Shown: in pieces, positions 47,256 to 59,804 of the stretch
Position numbering within the stretch: the stretch's first letter is position 1
Layout: each line of letters opens with the position of its first letter
Assembly: GCA_025267735.1 (NCBI GenBank)
Contig: CM046304.1
Span: 9,734,001 to 9,798,000 of the forward strand
DNA from: Mactra quadrangularis
Taxonomy: Eukaryota; Mollusca; Bivalvia; Venerida; Mactridae
Direction: 5' to 3'
DNA length: 64,000 nt
Translations under genes and position numbers: made by a program
Notes under the pieces: generated by a model
What the model was told of the DNA's origin: nothing
Databases searched by the model: none
Seen by the model: only the letters and a program-made list of their open reading frames with translations

Positions 47256-49186
47256 TGACAATAGTGAAGATTCCCTGTGGTGAATCCCAATTTGAAAGGG
47301 TGTGACGCATTGATCCTCACTCTATACGTAGACGATGAAATATATCTTGGCTTAGACGCTTAACTCATATCGCACAATCGGCAACGCACGGGAAGAAGTG
47401 CGGTGTATATATGAACATAAAATCGTTGTATGTTTTTTCGTTTTTGTTTTAATATAATCATAATTAAATTGTAAAAATGCTAGCTAATAACATAAGGAAT
47501 ACCCATCCATAGATACAATGTCCTTTTAAACCTCAATAGCTATATATCCGTAGCCGTGTCCTAATTTCGTTTTCAAAGGTATGTGTAATGATTGACAGAT
47601 GTAAACACGTTCACATGGAGGTTAAATGACCAGTAAATTAGTTTTTTAACGTGCATACTTATTTGTATAGCAATATTATATTGCGAGGTCACAAAAATGT
47701 GAAATTTATTCAGTACATGTAAAAATTGACACGTGGCTTCAGGTATTAATACATTTTTATGCATAATGCTTAGCGTAGTATCGTACAGAACAGACCAGTT
47801 AGTTTGTGAGCATAATGGTTAACTCAATGGATGAGAAATTAAACAAATAATTAGGATTGTTGGTCAAATAGTTCTGCGTTGTATTTTTCTCATAGCTCTG
47901 ATATGGTAATGAATTGAAGTAAATAGTTATGTTGCAAATTGAAAAAAAACCACATCATTACTTGAAAATTATTCATTATAAGTTAAATGCAATAAATATT
48001 AATGCAAGTTGTAGATTCCTACGCCATGTGTGACACTATTGAATGTATATAGGTGGTTCTGTCACATTTTAAGAAACTCATTTTTATCATTCAATTGCAT
48101 TTCCCCGTACTCTTCTATGGTTTATATACCTGTGCAATAACAGGAGTGTGTATTTAATCAATTTCTCAATACGTTTTAACTAAACATTGAGATATCTTTC
48201 TTTGGATAATCCATGAAAATTAGATTTTCATGTAAAGTTTACAAGTACAAATGACATCTTAAGTTGTTTATGTATACTGCAAAATTTGACTTAAGAAAAC
48301 ATATAAGGGATTCGTGAGTTGTACGTTTACTTGTCTTTTTTTCGGCGTAGCTGTCTAAGCTCGCTTTCGGAATACGCAAACCTATTTATAAAATCTCTTT
48401 ATAATGGACAAATACAAAATTCTGCATGGCAACTTTGTAGAAATCCCACTAATATCGGTTAAAAATAGTAAAAAGACTACAATGTCTACAAAAACTGAAA
48501 AGACCGTTTCTCCGTGTTCGTCAGATATTGAAAATTAAAAACAGTCTTTGGTGTTTTCATAAGCGTTATGAATTAAGTTATGCACCCCAAGGTTTGTTAT
48601 AAGAACATTGGATATATAATAGATAAATTAAATGATTGTGTGTCAGGTTATATTTTTTTCACATACCACAACAATTTTATGACTGATCTTTATGTAAAAC
48701 GAAAATGACTTTGTTGAGAGTAGTTTCCTTTCATATGCCGGATCGTCTTTAAGTGATCAATATACATGAGCATACAAATTATCTCCCTTTGATAAAGTAA
48801 ATAGTTCGTGTGAATTTTCTAGTATTTTAGCCACGTTTTTATTGTAATATGTTTTTAATTATTAAGTATAATATAGTGTAAATTCTTTTAGACAATCTTT
48901 TTTTAATTTAGATTATAACATTATAATGTTTTATAGATTGTAATGCTTTATAACACATACGTAGAGTTAATTACTTAATTACTATTCTTCTTGAATCTTT
49001 GTTGTTGAATAATACTGCTGTAAATACGTAAAACATACTATCAAATTGCACTAAAAAGACATGTGACAACGATATTAATCCATTTAATTTGGGTCAGTTC
49101 AATGGTAAACCAGAAATGCAATGTGAAATGCAATAATTAATTGCGCATGATGCAGATATTTCGTTAATTCATTTTGACATATCATG
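47256..49186. other. Spacer between copies C and B, no gene seen
   Basis: AT-rich DNA without a recognisable coding region, repeat boundary or RNA gene. The small frame at 47,573-47,764 (minus) shows no family features. A 'CGGAATACGCAAACC' word (about 48,369) resembles 'CGCAAACGTATTCCGG' at 52,977 in inverted or shuffled form; this is too short to interpret. Confidence 0.5.
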
Positions 49187-51997
49187 CTTGTCTCCATCGT
49201 CGGAAGTCCACGGTACCCATACGTTATGAATATTATCGTTGACGTAAAACCCTGGGTTACCGAGGATGGCTTGTATCATAATTCTACGCAGTTTGTCTTT
49301 TTTAAAGACATTTCTTGTTAAGAATACACTTGCATACAGAGTTATTTATTTAGATCGTTTCAAATATCGACTTTAATCATTAAGTGTCGGAATAATGATT
49401 AAGATGCATGGCATAAAGTGAGCAGACAATAATTAGAGAATTAAAGTGTATAAATGTATAAATTATTATTATACCCGTTGTTTGATCTAGTAAGAATTTG
49501 CCATCATAAGTGATAATCACATTGAGGAAAAATAGGGTAATTGTCGCTTAGTAAGAATGTAGCTATCAGAGAATCCAATTTGCTCAGATTCTTTCAGGAC
49601 GACAGACATTATCTGATTGTAATTGGTATGTTTTTGTCTAGCTTCAACTGAACCATTGATTGCATGTGTCTGTGGCAAGCTGTTATCGACGTGTTCATTT
49701 TAATGAATATCTTCTTGTCATTTGTAGTCTATAGGTTTTAAAATAAAATCTTGTCATTATGATCAAAGTCATATTTTATTATTGTATTAGAACTATCCTA
49801 CGCCTAGACTATAATATAATCAACATAATGGTTGACCATCTGTACAAAGCATAAACATTTCATTTCATGCTTCATGTTATTGCTGTTTCTTTTACATTAC
49901 AGGATTTCACATTAATTCTTTTTATTATAAAAATTGTGTGAATTATATATTTTACGATTATTCATATCATAGAATATTACTTTTAATCAGATACGCTATG
50001 TAAGCAAGTTTTTCTATCACAAATTATATGTTTATTATCGCTCTTTTTTAGGTTTTCATCCATTCGTGACATACGAGCACAATATTGTCCCATAAAAGCT
50101 AACACACTCCTACGAAACATGCTTAGACAAGAAATGCATTACAGTTTACTCGAGATTAAGATTAACGTGCGATCCTGATCTATGGGTAATATTTGTCTTT
50201 TACACGCAACACTTAGTAAATTTATATATCCTCTAAACCCCCTTGATAGTAGACACTTCTGTAAGTAATTATACAGTTGGAAACTATCTAAGGAATATAA
50301 ACTTGATGATAAAGAAACCCCTTAAGAGAAATAAGTTATTTACTGATCAGATGTATTTTAGAATATAATACTTTACTTACAGATAAGACGCGTTCCACAC
50401 TGACATTAAACGTCCTATCAAATTGTGTTCTTTAAAGTGGTTATGGTATTTGTAGATTTTGTATTGGATTGCAGCAGACGGTAGTCCTGTATTGTTTCTA
50501 AAAACTCTATTTTAGGACAATTTGGCAAACATTCAAATGTACTCCTAATTTGAAGTTAACTATAGTAACTGTGGCCTGACGCTGTATATGTATTGTTTAT
50601 GTGAAGGGAAATCGACACTCCTTATGGAATAGCCGGAAGGACAAAGCATACAGCAAGATAAACTTCCATATCACTTACTGTTTTATCTAAGTGTAATGTT
50701 GGCGTCAAAGTTTCCAACTTTTAGTAAAATCTGAACATAAAAAGAATATGCATCAGTCTGAGTCCTTCTGACAAAAACTAAACTACTTAAAGATCTCCGG
50801 TGTTAATATTTCCACTCAATAATTTAATCAGATATTCACAACAAGTGACGGAGAGAGGTATCGAGGGAACTCTATATAAACAGAACAATCTATTTACTAG
50901 ACACTTGTCAATGTTTGATTAAGATTGCTGTGAATGGTTTATGTGAGAATTTTAGTTGAATCAATAACATGGTTTGGTAAACACTGTCTGTATTCAACGA
51001 TTTTTAATCAGTTAGATGTTTGGGGGCTATACCAGTCCAAACAGTACAAATGTCCCTTGTAGTATTACTTCCTAGACAATATTAATAATCATTCATTTAT
51101 TCTCCTGCTAGTAAACACTTCTTATAAGTAAACTGTTTGAAATAAGGTTGTAAACAAAACTTTCAAAGAATAATATAGAAGTCTCCTGCGAGAAAAGTAA
51201 ACGCATTATAAGACAGTTACGTACTTAATATTATTGTTATAGTTGTCTCAAAATAGCACCCCGTGATTAGATGTGTATTAATGTAAAACATGTTATGTGG
51301 AAAAAGATCTGATGAGAAAATATTAAAATCATATATGAAATTCGATTTTTGAGCTCACTTTTTCCAACCCGATGATCGGCTTAATCTAGTGTAAGATTAG
51401 TTAGATTACCAATGTAATACTGTCTTTTTTTAAAACAAATTGTATTTTATATTCTCAATAAATGATGAGAACTGAAAACCAGATAGGATTAATCTTTTCA
51501 TTTAACACATGAATTGTGGACTGAAAGTCCTTAAGCATCGAATCAACAAATCCAATGAGACAGTGAATATATTTGAAATACGTCTATAAATTATGAATCG
51601 TTATTATTTAACCTACTGATTCGAAATAACAAACTTCGTACGCAATCCAATTATTTTCATCATAAATTCATATAAAAGCTTTGGTAATAGAACGTTTTTA
51701 TTTGTCTTATTTACATCGTATTGTGTTACAACTTCATTGTACAATAACTACTGATTAGTTTTTTTGGCACTGATTAAGGAACAGCAAATGATTTCTTACA
51801 AGTAAGTCTAAATTATTTTCTGAATGATTTCAAAGTCTGTTTTGATTTCATTCTCTTTTTTTGAGTGTTTTTGCAGCATGTCAGTTTTGACTGATTAATA
51901 ATGTTACGAAAGTGAAACAAGGAGGTCACGTTCTTATTAAGGGCATGCGTTTTGCTTTTCAATAGAGTGTTGTGTCTTTTTTTGGCATATCAATTAA

Positions 51998-53005
51998 GGT
52001 CCATTAATAATGTTATGAAGTTCAAGGCAAAATTATTAGCTAGCCAAATTGTATGAATCAAGTAGATTTCACTAGCCTGTATCAATGTAGGCTAGTCATG
52101 GGTTCAGGCTAGAGGATAAATTGATGACTGGTATAAAGTCATAGAATAAAAGCATTATCTACTTCTTATTTCTTTATGAAACGTATAATGTAGGGAAGTC
52201 TGTATTCACATCACACTCATCTATAAAATGTATTCATAAGAGCAGGTTAACTAACTTACATTTATATATTATATTTACAACCAAATTATTATAGAAAGGA
52301 TGGTAATTTTTAAATGAAATCTTCATTTAAGCAATGAAAAAGAATAAACATAAGCAATTTTTATTTTAGATTAAAAATAATTCAAACAATCTACTAGCCA
52401 TCTCTCTAGAATCTTCAGCTCAACATCAAATTTCTCCTATATGTCTTACAATAGTTTACCAATGTGACTAATCTCCTATTTAAAAAATGTGATTTCTCCC
52501 ACGGGAGAACTCTCCCATTTTAATAATGGGATTTCTCCCACGGGAGAATTCTCCCATTTTGGATATGGGATTTCTCCCACGGGAGAATTCTCCCATTCTT
52601 AAATATGGGAATTTTTTATTTTTGGACTTTTTAAATATTTTTTTTCATATTCATGTTAAAAATATCAATATGATGCCAAATATGTATTTTTACCTTGATG
52701 TGAGCTTTAATAATGGAATTAGAAATGGGAGAATTCTCCCACGGGAGAAAATTCCCATTTTATAAATGGGATTCCCATGGGAGAGCTATTCTACCATGGG
52801 AATTTGCCAATTCCCATGGGAATTTTGACTTTTGACTTAAAATTAAACATATTTCTAGTAAAGATATCTGGATGAAAGTTTACTGGTGTTATGCTCATAT
52901 GTAGATCTACATTTATTGAAAATTTGAAATAAATCGGATGAAAAATAAAAAAGTAAGTTTGCAAGATTTCCGGATTCGCAAACGTATTCCGGACTGTGTT
53001 ATAAG
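51998..53005. mobile_element. Insertion in copy B (unclassified)
   Basis: Copy A is continuous here (about 5,978-5,990), while B carries about 1 kb starting 'GGTCCATTAATAATG' and ending 'ATTCCGGACTGTGTTAT'. It holds the CCCACGGGAGAA minisatellite (52,488-52,830). No inverted ends or coding region is evident, and boundaries are accurate only to about ten bases. It may be a non-autonomous element or a deletion in A. Confidence 0.5.
52488..52830. repeat. 39-bp minisatellite of overlapping palindromes
   Basis: Units contain TTCTCCCACGGGAGAA joined to GGGAGAATTCTCCC, each self-complementary. Two consecutive units at 52,526-52,603 have a 39-base period, a diverged one precedes them at 52,488, and an inverted group lies at 52,720-52,830 ('CCCATGGGAA' words). 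The period of 13 codons makes a repetitive frame (52,526-52,765) that is not a gene. Confidence 0.75.
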
Positions 53006-53627
53006 TAAACGTATATATACAAATATATGAAGTACATTCAGTTAGCAGAGAAGAAGTTTATCGTAAATTGCTTAATTTAAAAGAGGTGAAAGATACAGGT
53101 AAATAAAATTCAAGTTTTGTTGTTTTTTGCTATTTAATTATTGTTTGAATTTACTTTTTATGATCCAATGGCAAAATATCATTTAAAATATGTTTTCTTA
53201 ATTCTCTAAGATAAGCTCATACTTAGTCTAGTAAAAAATGTGTTCTTATTCAGGTGGATTCCTGCTCCAGTTTTGACATATACATTGTTATTATATCGCC
53301 TTTCTTTAATTGTTAGAGTGTGGCGCGAAATACAGAATTTACTGCACGCTATTCCAAATTTGTTGTTTTGTTATTGTTGAAATAAGGTACGAGAATAAAA
53401 TCAAGTTTAAGAATACTATAAGTTTCAAGCTTGAGTTGTAATTGATGTTAGCCTACCAACTTAGTTACAAATATCTTTGTTATAATTTTTATAATTTGTA
53501 AAATACCAAATATATGACATTCCAGTGTGATCTAATATCAGTTTAAACTGACATGCATAATTACTAGTATAAGTAATTCTGTAATTCAGTGAAAGATGTC
53601 AAGACATAAGTTGTGTGATTCATTTTT

Positions 53628-54970
53628 GGAACGATGCTAATTTAGCATCGTTCCAAATGGTAACAAGAAAGTATAAGATTACTCTTTTCACGCTTCAACA
53701 ATTTTCAACATAGACAAAGAGGCGTAGTTCAAGCGTGAAACTCATTAACATCTCATTTAAATGTAATACAACGCTGGCTTGTGTTGTCGTTCTTGAAACT
53801 CTTCAGGAAAAGGGAGGTTACTCTCAGGACATATAAATTTTGCAATGGAAACGGGATAACTCAACCCGTAGACAACTCAACCCGTCACAACTGCAATGAT
53901 TACTTGTTGGAGTAAAAAGGGCCTACGATGTTTTTGACAATGCCTGTTATATGCGTAACATAATTACATCATTCGATAGTAATAAACAATATTAAATGAT
54001 CGTATTATATTAAGCAGTGGCTTGAGTTACGGTACCGTAACTCTAGACCAAGGTTCTAGAGTTACGGAAGTTCCGTAACTATAGACAACCCTAGACAGGG
54101 TTGGCTAGAGTTACGGAAGTCAAATAACAACTTTTAAACGTCGAAAAACTTGTTTAAATTCATTATTACTTGAAATAAACAAATATTTACCGACGTGACT
54201 TATCCAATTGTTATTACACCCGCCATTTTGGATATGACTAATACACTTACCGGATGTTTAATATACGGCGATATGACGTTGTCGTCTTCAAAGTGTCACA
54301 TTAAAAGTTTACTTGAGCGATTTTAAGTTATTGAGTTTGATTATAATTTGGAATGAATATGTATAAGTGTGTACGGAATTTTAAACAAATATTTATAGGA
54401 AATAGACGATTCTTAGAGTAATTTTTTTATTTTGAATAAATTGCAGGTGCAAAACGTTAATTTGACTTAAAATTAGTGAACAAAAATGGGAATGTAGCTT
54501 TGTGCAAAAGAGCTTAGTACTCGGGGGAAAACCTTAAATGAATTGTTAGAAAGTCGATGTTTTTGTGAAAAAAATCAGCTTGTCATTCCACACCAAATCT
54601 TTAAAATTTTAACGAAAATATTAACGATCTCGTTAAACAATACCCATTGATAACCACAAATGAGAAGTTGTCAGCTCCTTTTGGTTAAAGAAAATAGTCC
54701 AGAATAATCTTTGGTTTGGTGAGATCGCTGCTGTATATAACCCTAAAATGTGTTGATGAAAATTAATTCTTTGACTGGTTTATTTTGTTTGATAAAGTAA
54801 GATAAACCTTGCCATGAGCAAACCACTTGAGAAGTCTAGTGCTATTCTTTTGTTAAATTCTGTTAATTGATACTTAATACATTATTTTATAGATAATATA
54901 CATAAAAATATATTCTTTTATCAAAAAATAAGTTCAAGACATCGTTCCTCCAGCACTCCAGTGCTTTGAT
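53628..54970. mobile_element. Insertion in copy B with a terminal hairpin (unclassified)
   Basis: Copy A reads straight through at 6,612-6,615. In B, 1.34 kb are inserted, starting with a perfect 13-bp hairpin (GGAACGATGCTAA-T-TTAGCATCGTTCC, 53,628-53,654). Near the other end CATCGTTCC recurs (54,940-54,948), inverted relative to the first nine bases, followed by a second small hairpin (AGCACT-CC-AGTGCT). This looks like a non-autonomous element with structured ends. No coding frame is seen. Confidence 0.55.
54024..54120. repeat. GTTACGG palindrome cluster
   Basis: Within 100 bases there are two palindromes built from one word. GAGTTACGGTACCGTAACTC (54,024-54,043) is perfect, and AGTTACGGAA-G-TTCCGTAACT (54,060-54,080) is perfect apart from its central base. 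A single GAGTTACGGAAGT lies at 54,108-54,120. The same word is scattered through 1-3,000 of the window. Confidence 0.7.
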
Positions 54971-57004
54971 TAACTTACTTTTATCGTTATCTAAATTGTG
55001 AAAACATGTTTGAAAATCTTGACACTCTTACAGCTGCCTTTGTAAGTGATACCAAAACTGATCTTGCAAATTATTAATGTTAGCAATTGTATTCATCATT
55101 AAAATTCCCATTCTGTACAAGACAAGAATCAGTTAAATGTTGCCTTGGAGAACTATTGTATTCGGTGACGACGATAATACATAATTTGGATTTTTTTCAT
55201 TCACCTTTACACGTTCTTTATGCATCTTGTTTATTATGTCATGTTTGCCTCAGATTATTACAGTATCATATTAATATAATTATTTAGGTCATTGTGACAA
55301 AAAGGATTAACTAGATTTTATTAATGATGAAAAAACACACTTGAGAAAAAACATTTTAATTTAAGATATGGCTGTGAATAAGTGATAGCCTATAATCCGT
55401 TTTACTTAAATAAGAAAGTTTGAATTATTCCACGGTGACTGATGCGTCTCATTAAAATACGATGGCAGCGTCGACTCAGCAAGCAGGCGTTATTAAACCG
55501 ATAAGCTATTCGTTTGCTTCACCAAAGTTTAAAACATACAATCCGATTTTCAAGATTGTTAGATCTCACAAAACCACTGTGCAAGTAATTATGTTTTGAC
55601 AGTTGATAAAAACGAACTATACTGAAACAGATATTGCAGAAAGTTTGTTGTGTCAGATTTCAAGTTAGGAACATAATAAAAGTACTTTTGTTCTATTACT
55701 TCAAGCGTGAAGCATCAATATTCATATAAATAAGCTAAAACACATTTTACATATTATATATGAACATACTAAAATAAAGGATCAATGTGTCAGCCTATAA
55801 CATAACACATTAGACCACTTGAAATGTTTCTTCTTTCGATATATCAGTCATTTCCACGTATGAGCTTGTGTGGCTTTTGTCGCGACAAATGATAATCATA
55901 CTGCGTATTTCCTATTGATATCGGCGTGTTCAAATATTAACATGCTTACAGTTTACTCTTGAATCTTGTCAATGTTTTCAAACAATTGAAAGGATTCGTC
56001 TTAATGAAACATGCACAGAATTCATTTAGAGATATTGAGAAAGTGTGCGGTTTTCAAATATCATAAAATCAAAGAAGATGAAATTAACAAATAAATGTAT
56101 TTCTACAATATATACTAGTGTAAATTTAGTATTTTCCTACTTTTAGTACTTTTTATATGTATAGTGTTTTTTATAATACTATTGAAAACAACGATTGCAG
56201 TTGCAAAATCTAACAATAAAAGCTAAAGTTTATTTTCTTCCCTAATTTCACTTACCAAATTCAAGGAATCAATAGCGTTTCATATATTTTGGTGTTCTAG
56301 TTTTCTGTTGAAAGTCTAGAAATATATAACATATACAGAAAACTCTACACTGATTCGTTGTACTAAATGTCTATCATATTAACCATTAGATACATATCAT
56401 TTGTTACATATTTCTATAAACTTTTAGATAGCTGTCTAATCTCAACCAAGGGTTTTACAAACATATAATAGAGTTCTACTGAAGACGATTCAACAGCTGA
56501 AAATCTCTGGTGTAAAAATTCCACTCAATAATTTAATCAGATATTCGCAACACGTGACGTAGAGAGGTATCGAGGGAATCAAATATAAACAGAACAATAA
56601 TCCATTTATTAGACACTTGTCAATGTTTGATTAAGATTGCTGTGAATGGTTTATGTGAGAATTTAAGTTGAATCAATAAACTCGACAATCTAATAGGAAT
56701 GAACATTCATTCTGGCAGTATATCTATTTGGTTATATTCATCATCATGTCACAGTGTAAGCATATACACCGCTATGAATCTGGGTATAAATCTGTATATA
56801 CACCTGTATTAGGAAATGTGTGAGAAATCTTTAGAATTTAAAAAGCTTATTCCTTTAATTAAACTGTTAAATCATTTAAAAATAACACCGTATGGTTCTA
56901 ACCTGCTTCGGGTATTCATTTACAATATCATATTGTGTCGTTAAAAATATATACAAAGTATGCACTCACGCGTTGATCAGTAACCATACAAGAGGTATAT
57001 GATA

Positions 57005-57445
57005 GTCCTTAATCGCTCACCTGAGTTAAGTTGGTTTGGTTAAGAAATTGTAAGAGTTGGTGATCATGAGGCAAATTGTTATACAAAGAAACAATTAAAA
57101 CACATAAACAGAGAAAACGTTTTCTATTCAGGGAAGGGTAATCGTGACAAATATTCTTAGATTTCGAAAAGATCAATCTAAATTTTACAGATATAAACAT
57201 TCTTATCAAGTTTCATGGGTGTCAGCTGAGCTGTGTGTTCTCTATAGTGTTAACATGGTTTCGGCTTTATCTGACCTAATGACCTATTTTTTATTCACTA
57301 TTACCCATTATCAATCTCCAAGATTTCATTGAGAGTTACAGTATGACCAAGTGTCATTGACATTGGTTCACAAATGTGAAATTGTTCACGGACGAGTGAC
57401 GACGGATGGACTGACAATGAACAAACGTCGACCACAAAAGCTAAC
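57005..57445. repeat. Dispersed 'CGCTCACCTGAG' repeat, copy B
   Basis: This is the copy-B counterpart of 8,609-9,030 and the longer form. It keeps a block around 57,165-57,213 that copy A has lost between short 'AGATTTC/AAGTTTC'-like sequences. Open frames here (57,144-57,332 and its reverse shadow) are by-products of the repeat. Confidence 0.55.
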
Positions 57446-58848
57446 TCGTTCACTTAGTGTATTGTTTTAAAAAAATGTCGTTCATATCTTTCGTTTCTGA
57501 TTTCTTGTCATAAGAGAAAACTCTACTAGCCTAAGGTAATAAAAACTATAAGAAAATTACATGTACTTTGGTTCTTTTTTGTAAGTGTTTAACTTAGATA
57601 GTATTGAGTTATAAAATATTTGCTATCAGACGCAAACTATATACTAGTGTTTTGATCTTGTACATTATCCTACATTCAAGACAAGATGAAAACTGTAGAG
57701 GGAAAATTATCCTGTGAAATAACTTCGAGATATTTATACCATACGTGGGTTAACTTCTATATTATTTATGATGTACTTGTCGTTGTCATCAACTCAAGGA
57801 AGATGTCAGATATTGTTGAACTATCTAGACGTAACTTCTACCTGTTACATATTAATTTTTGTCATGCGTCTCCAAATTGATTGAATTCGTATTTTGATTT
57901 TTTTACAATCCTTTGCTAGTGTTTCTGTCAACAAGACAGGCAATTTAGTCAGGCAATAATAGATGTTTGATCAGGACAAAGATAAATGCTCGTTGCTCAC
58001 TAAGTTTGTAGGTTGCTAATCTAAGAATAATGAGAGAATGTATTGCATCTACTGTCTCTGAGTGTAACAAATTAATATGATTAGTTTAATTAGTTATTTA
58101 GATGTGTGTTAATATACATAACATTAATGAGTATTTATATAATATAGGTTTGGTTGTTTGTGGGTTATTTGTCAACTTATTACAACAGTTTAGAGAAGAA
58201 AAAGGAGATAATACAGTATATTTTTAAAATAATACATTAATTCATATCGTGTATGTTGAACCTGGTCAGGGTCTATACTGAACTGTTGTGAACATGATTG
58301 GAAATTCTTCCGGTAATTTTGTTTTGTTATTTTTAACAATTAAATAAACTTTAATATAACTAAACAGAGCAAATTACATGTTACCAAGAAATGTTACAGG
58401 GATACTTCTGTATGATTAAACAATACTCTATTCCTTAAAACCAACTTTGATGTATGCTAAATTTGACATCTACAGACTACTTACTGTACAATGAGATCAT
58501 TACATCCCTCTTGCATTTACAAAAATTATTTGGTACAAATAAAAAAAGTTTAGGAATGTTAGAACAATGCAGTCATATTTCGCAAAACATGTTTATGTTT
58601 TGCTATCGTATGTATTCTCACTATGCCTTTTAAGTGATACAGCTTATGTTATTTGCTAGATTTAAACACTGTGTCCATGATTTTAGTAAACAAACAAAAA
58701 TACAAAATAACACTTGCTCATACACCTGCAATACAAATCCTATCTCAACAAAACACTACATGTGAGATATATATTATACCTGAAAACAGCTGTTTTATCT
58801 AATTAATCTAAGAAATTGGTCGTGGTGAAGCCAAAACAGTATTTGACA

Positions 58849-59160
58849 TCTATACTATTAAATTTGCGAGTTTCCTGTTTTGTGGAAAAAACTGCGCAGC
58901 TTTGAATAAATCTTTTGTTTGTCGCTGGAGCACCTATAATCCGGCATATCAAGTTGACAATTCTTTTTTGACAAAGCCTCTTGATATTTGCAAAAACTGC
59001 CAAAAATCAACAAAAAAGTGTGTTTTGTTTTGTGTCTAAAAATAGTTCTAGATAAAACTAAAAATAGAACAAACTCCCCGCAGCGGTTATTTCCCTTTAT
59101 TAAATCAATAACCTAAAATGTCATTACCTAAAGCCCGTGCTTGCACGGGCTCCCATCTAG
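58849..59160 (+). mobile_element. Non-autonomous Helitron
   Basis: The 312-base element begins TCTATACTATTAAA and ends CTAG. An 8-bp hairpin (AGCCCGTG-CTTG-CACGGGCT, 59,132-59,151) lies just before the 3' end. It sits between A and T with no target duplication. Copies A (10,416/10,417) and C (about 24,361) show the intact empty site, 'GACA|TTTGTATTAATG'. TC start, CTAG end, 3' hairpin and A-T insertion are the defining Helitron signs. It has no Rep/helicase. Confidence 0.9.
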
Positions 59161-59640
59161 TTTATTTTAATGTTACATTGATGATCTTATTATGTTACAA
59201 TAACTGTAATTGTCAACTAACCAGAAGAAATAGATGTTAGTAGAGTAGCAGTTAAACATAATTAATGTATAAGAACATAATTCCGACTCATTTCGATTGA
59301 CTTAGAGACGTCGACATCTATTAGGCTATAAGAGTAAAATCTAATTTAGTAAATCACTTGTCAATAATATGACTTAAACAAAATGGTAATAATGTATGAC
59401 ATTAACTGTACTACTGTGTAAGTTAAACCTAAAGTTAGTATCACTTTATGTACATGTTAATATTTGCTCATTAATTGTTCATATTTTTGTCCCAATACAT
59501 ATATACCAGTAGGTGGTGGCTTTTAATAAGCATTACCTGATTTATTTTACGTACATACATAATTAATACTCGCAAATGAAGACATTGCGTAAAAGAAAAG
59601 ATGTCAAAATCATATTTTCTTAATGCAATAGTTGTTACAG

Positions 59641-59804
59641 CAAATTTAGATATTTATAAAACTGTCACGTGGCACCCGGAGAGTTTCAAAGATGACTTTG
59701 TCACGTTGATACCCAATCTCTACGCAGATGGAGACTGTGAGATACTGTCAATTTATTCAACAGATTTTGGCCCAAAACAAGCGAAAAGCAAAACTAAGTT
59801 TTAA
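59641..59804 (+). CDS. Candidate terminal exon, copy B (unrecognised)
   Basis: This is the copy-B counterpart of 10,897-11,060, with the same peptide and stop. An upstream in-frame ATG at 59,601 gives 67 codons in total, but that ATG is ATA in copy A. An exon starting after 'GTTACAG' is therefore the better reading if this is coding at all. It lies 480 bases after the Helitron and 0.87 kb before the LINE junction. No domain is recognised. Confidence 0.3.

Noticed and set aside
52526..52765. Frame with repeated MGFLPRENSPIL
   Set aside because: It is the 39-base palindromic minisatellite read in frame, absent from copy A.
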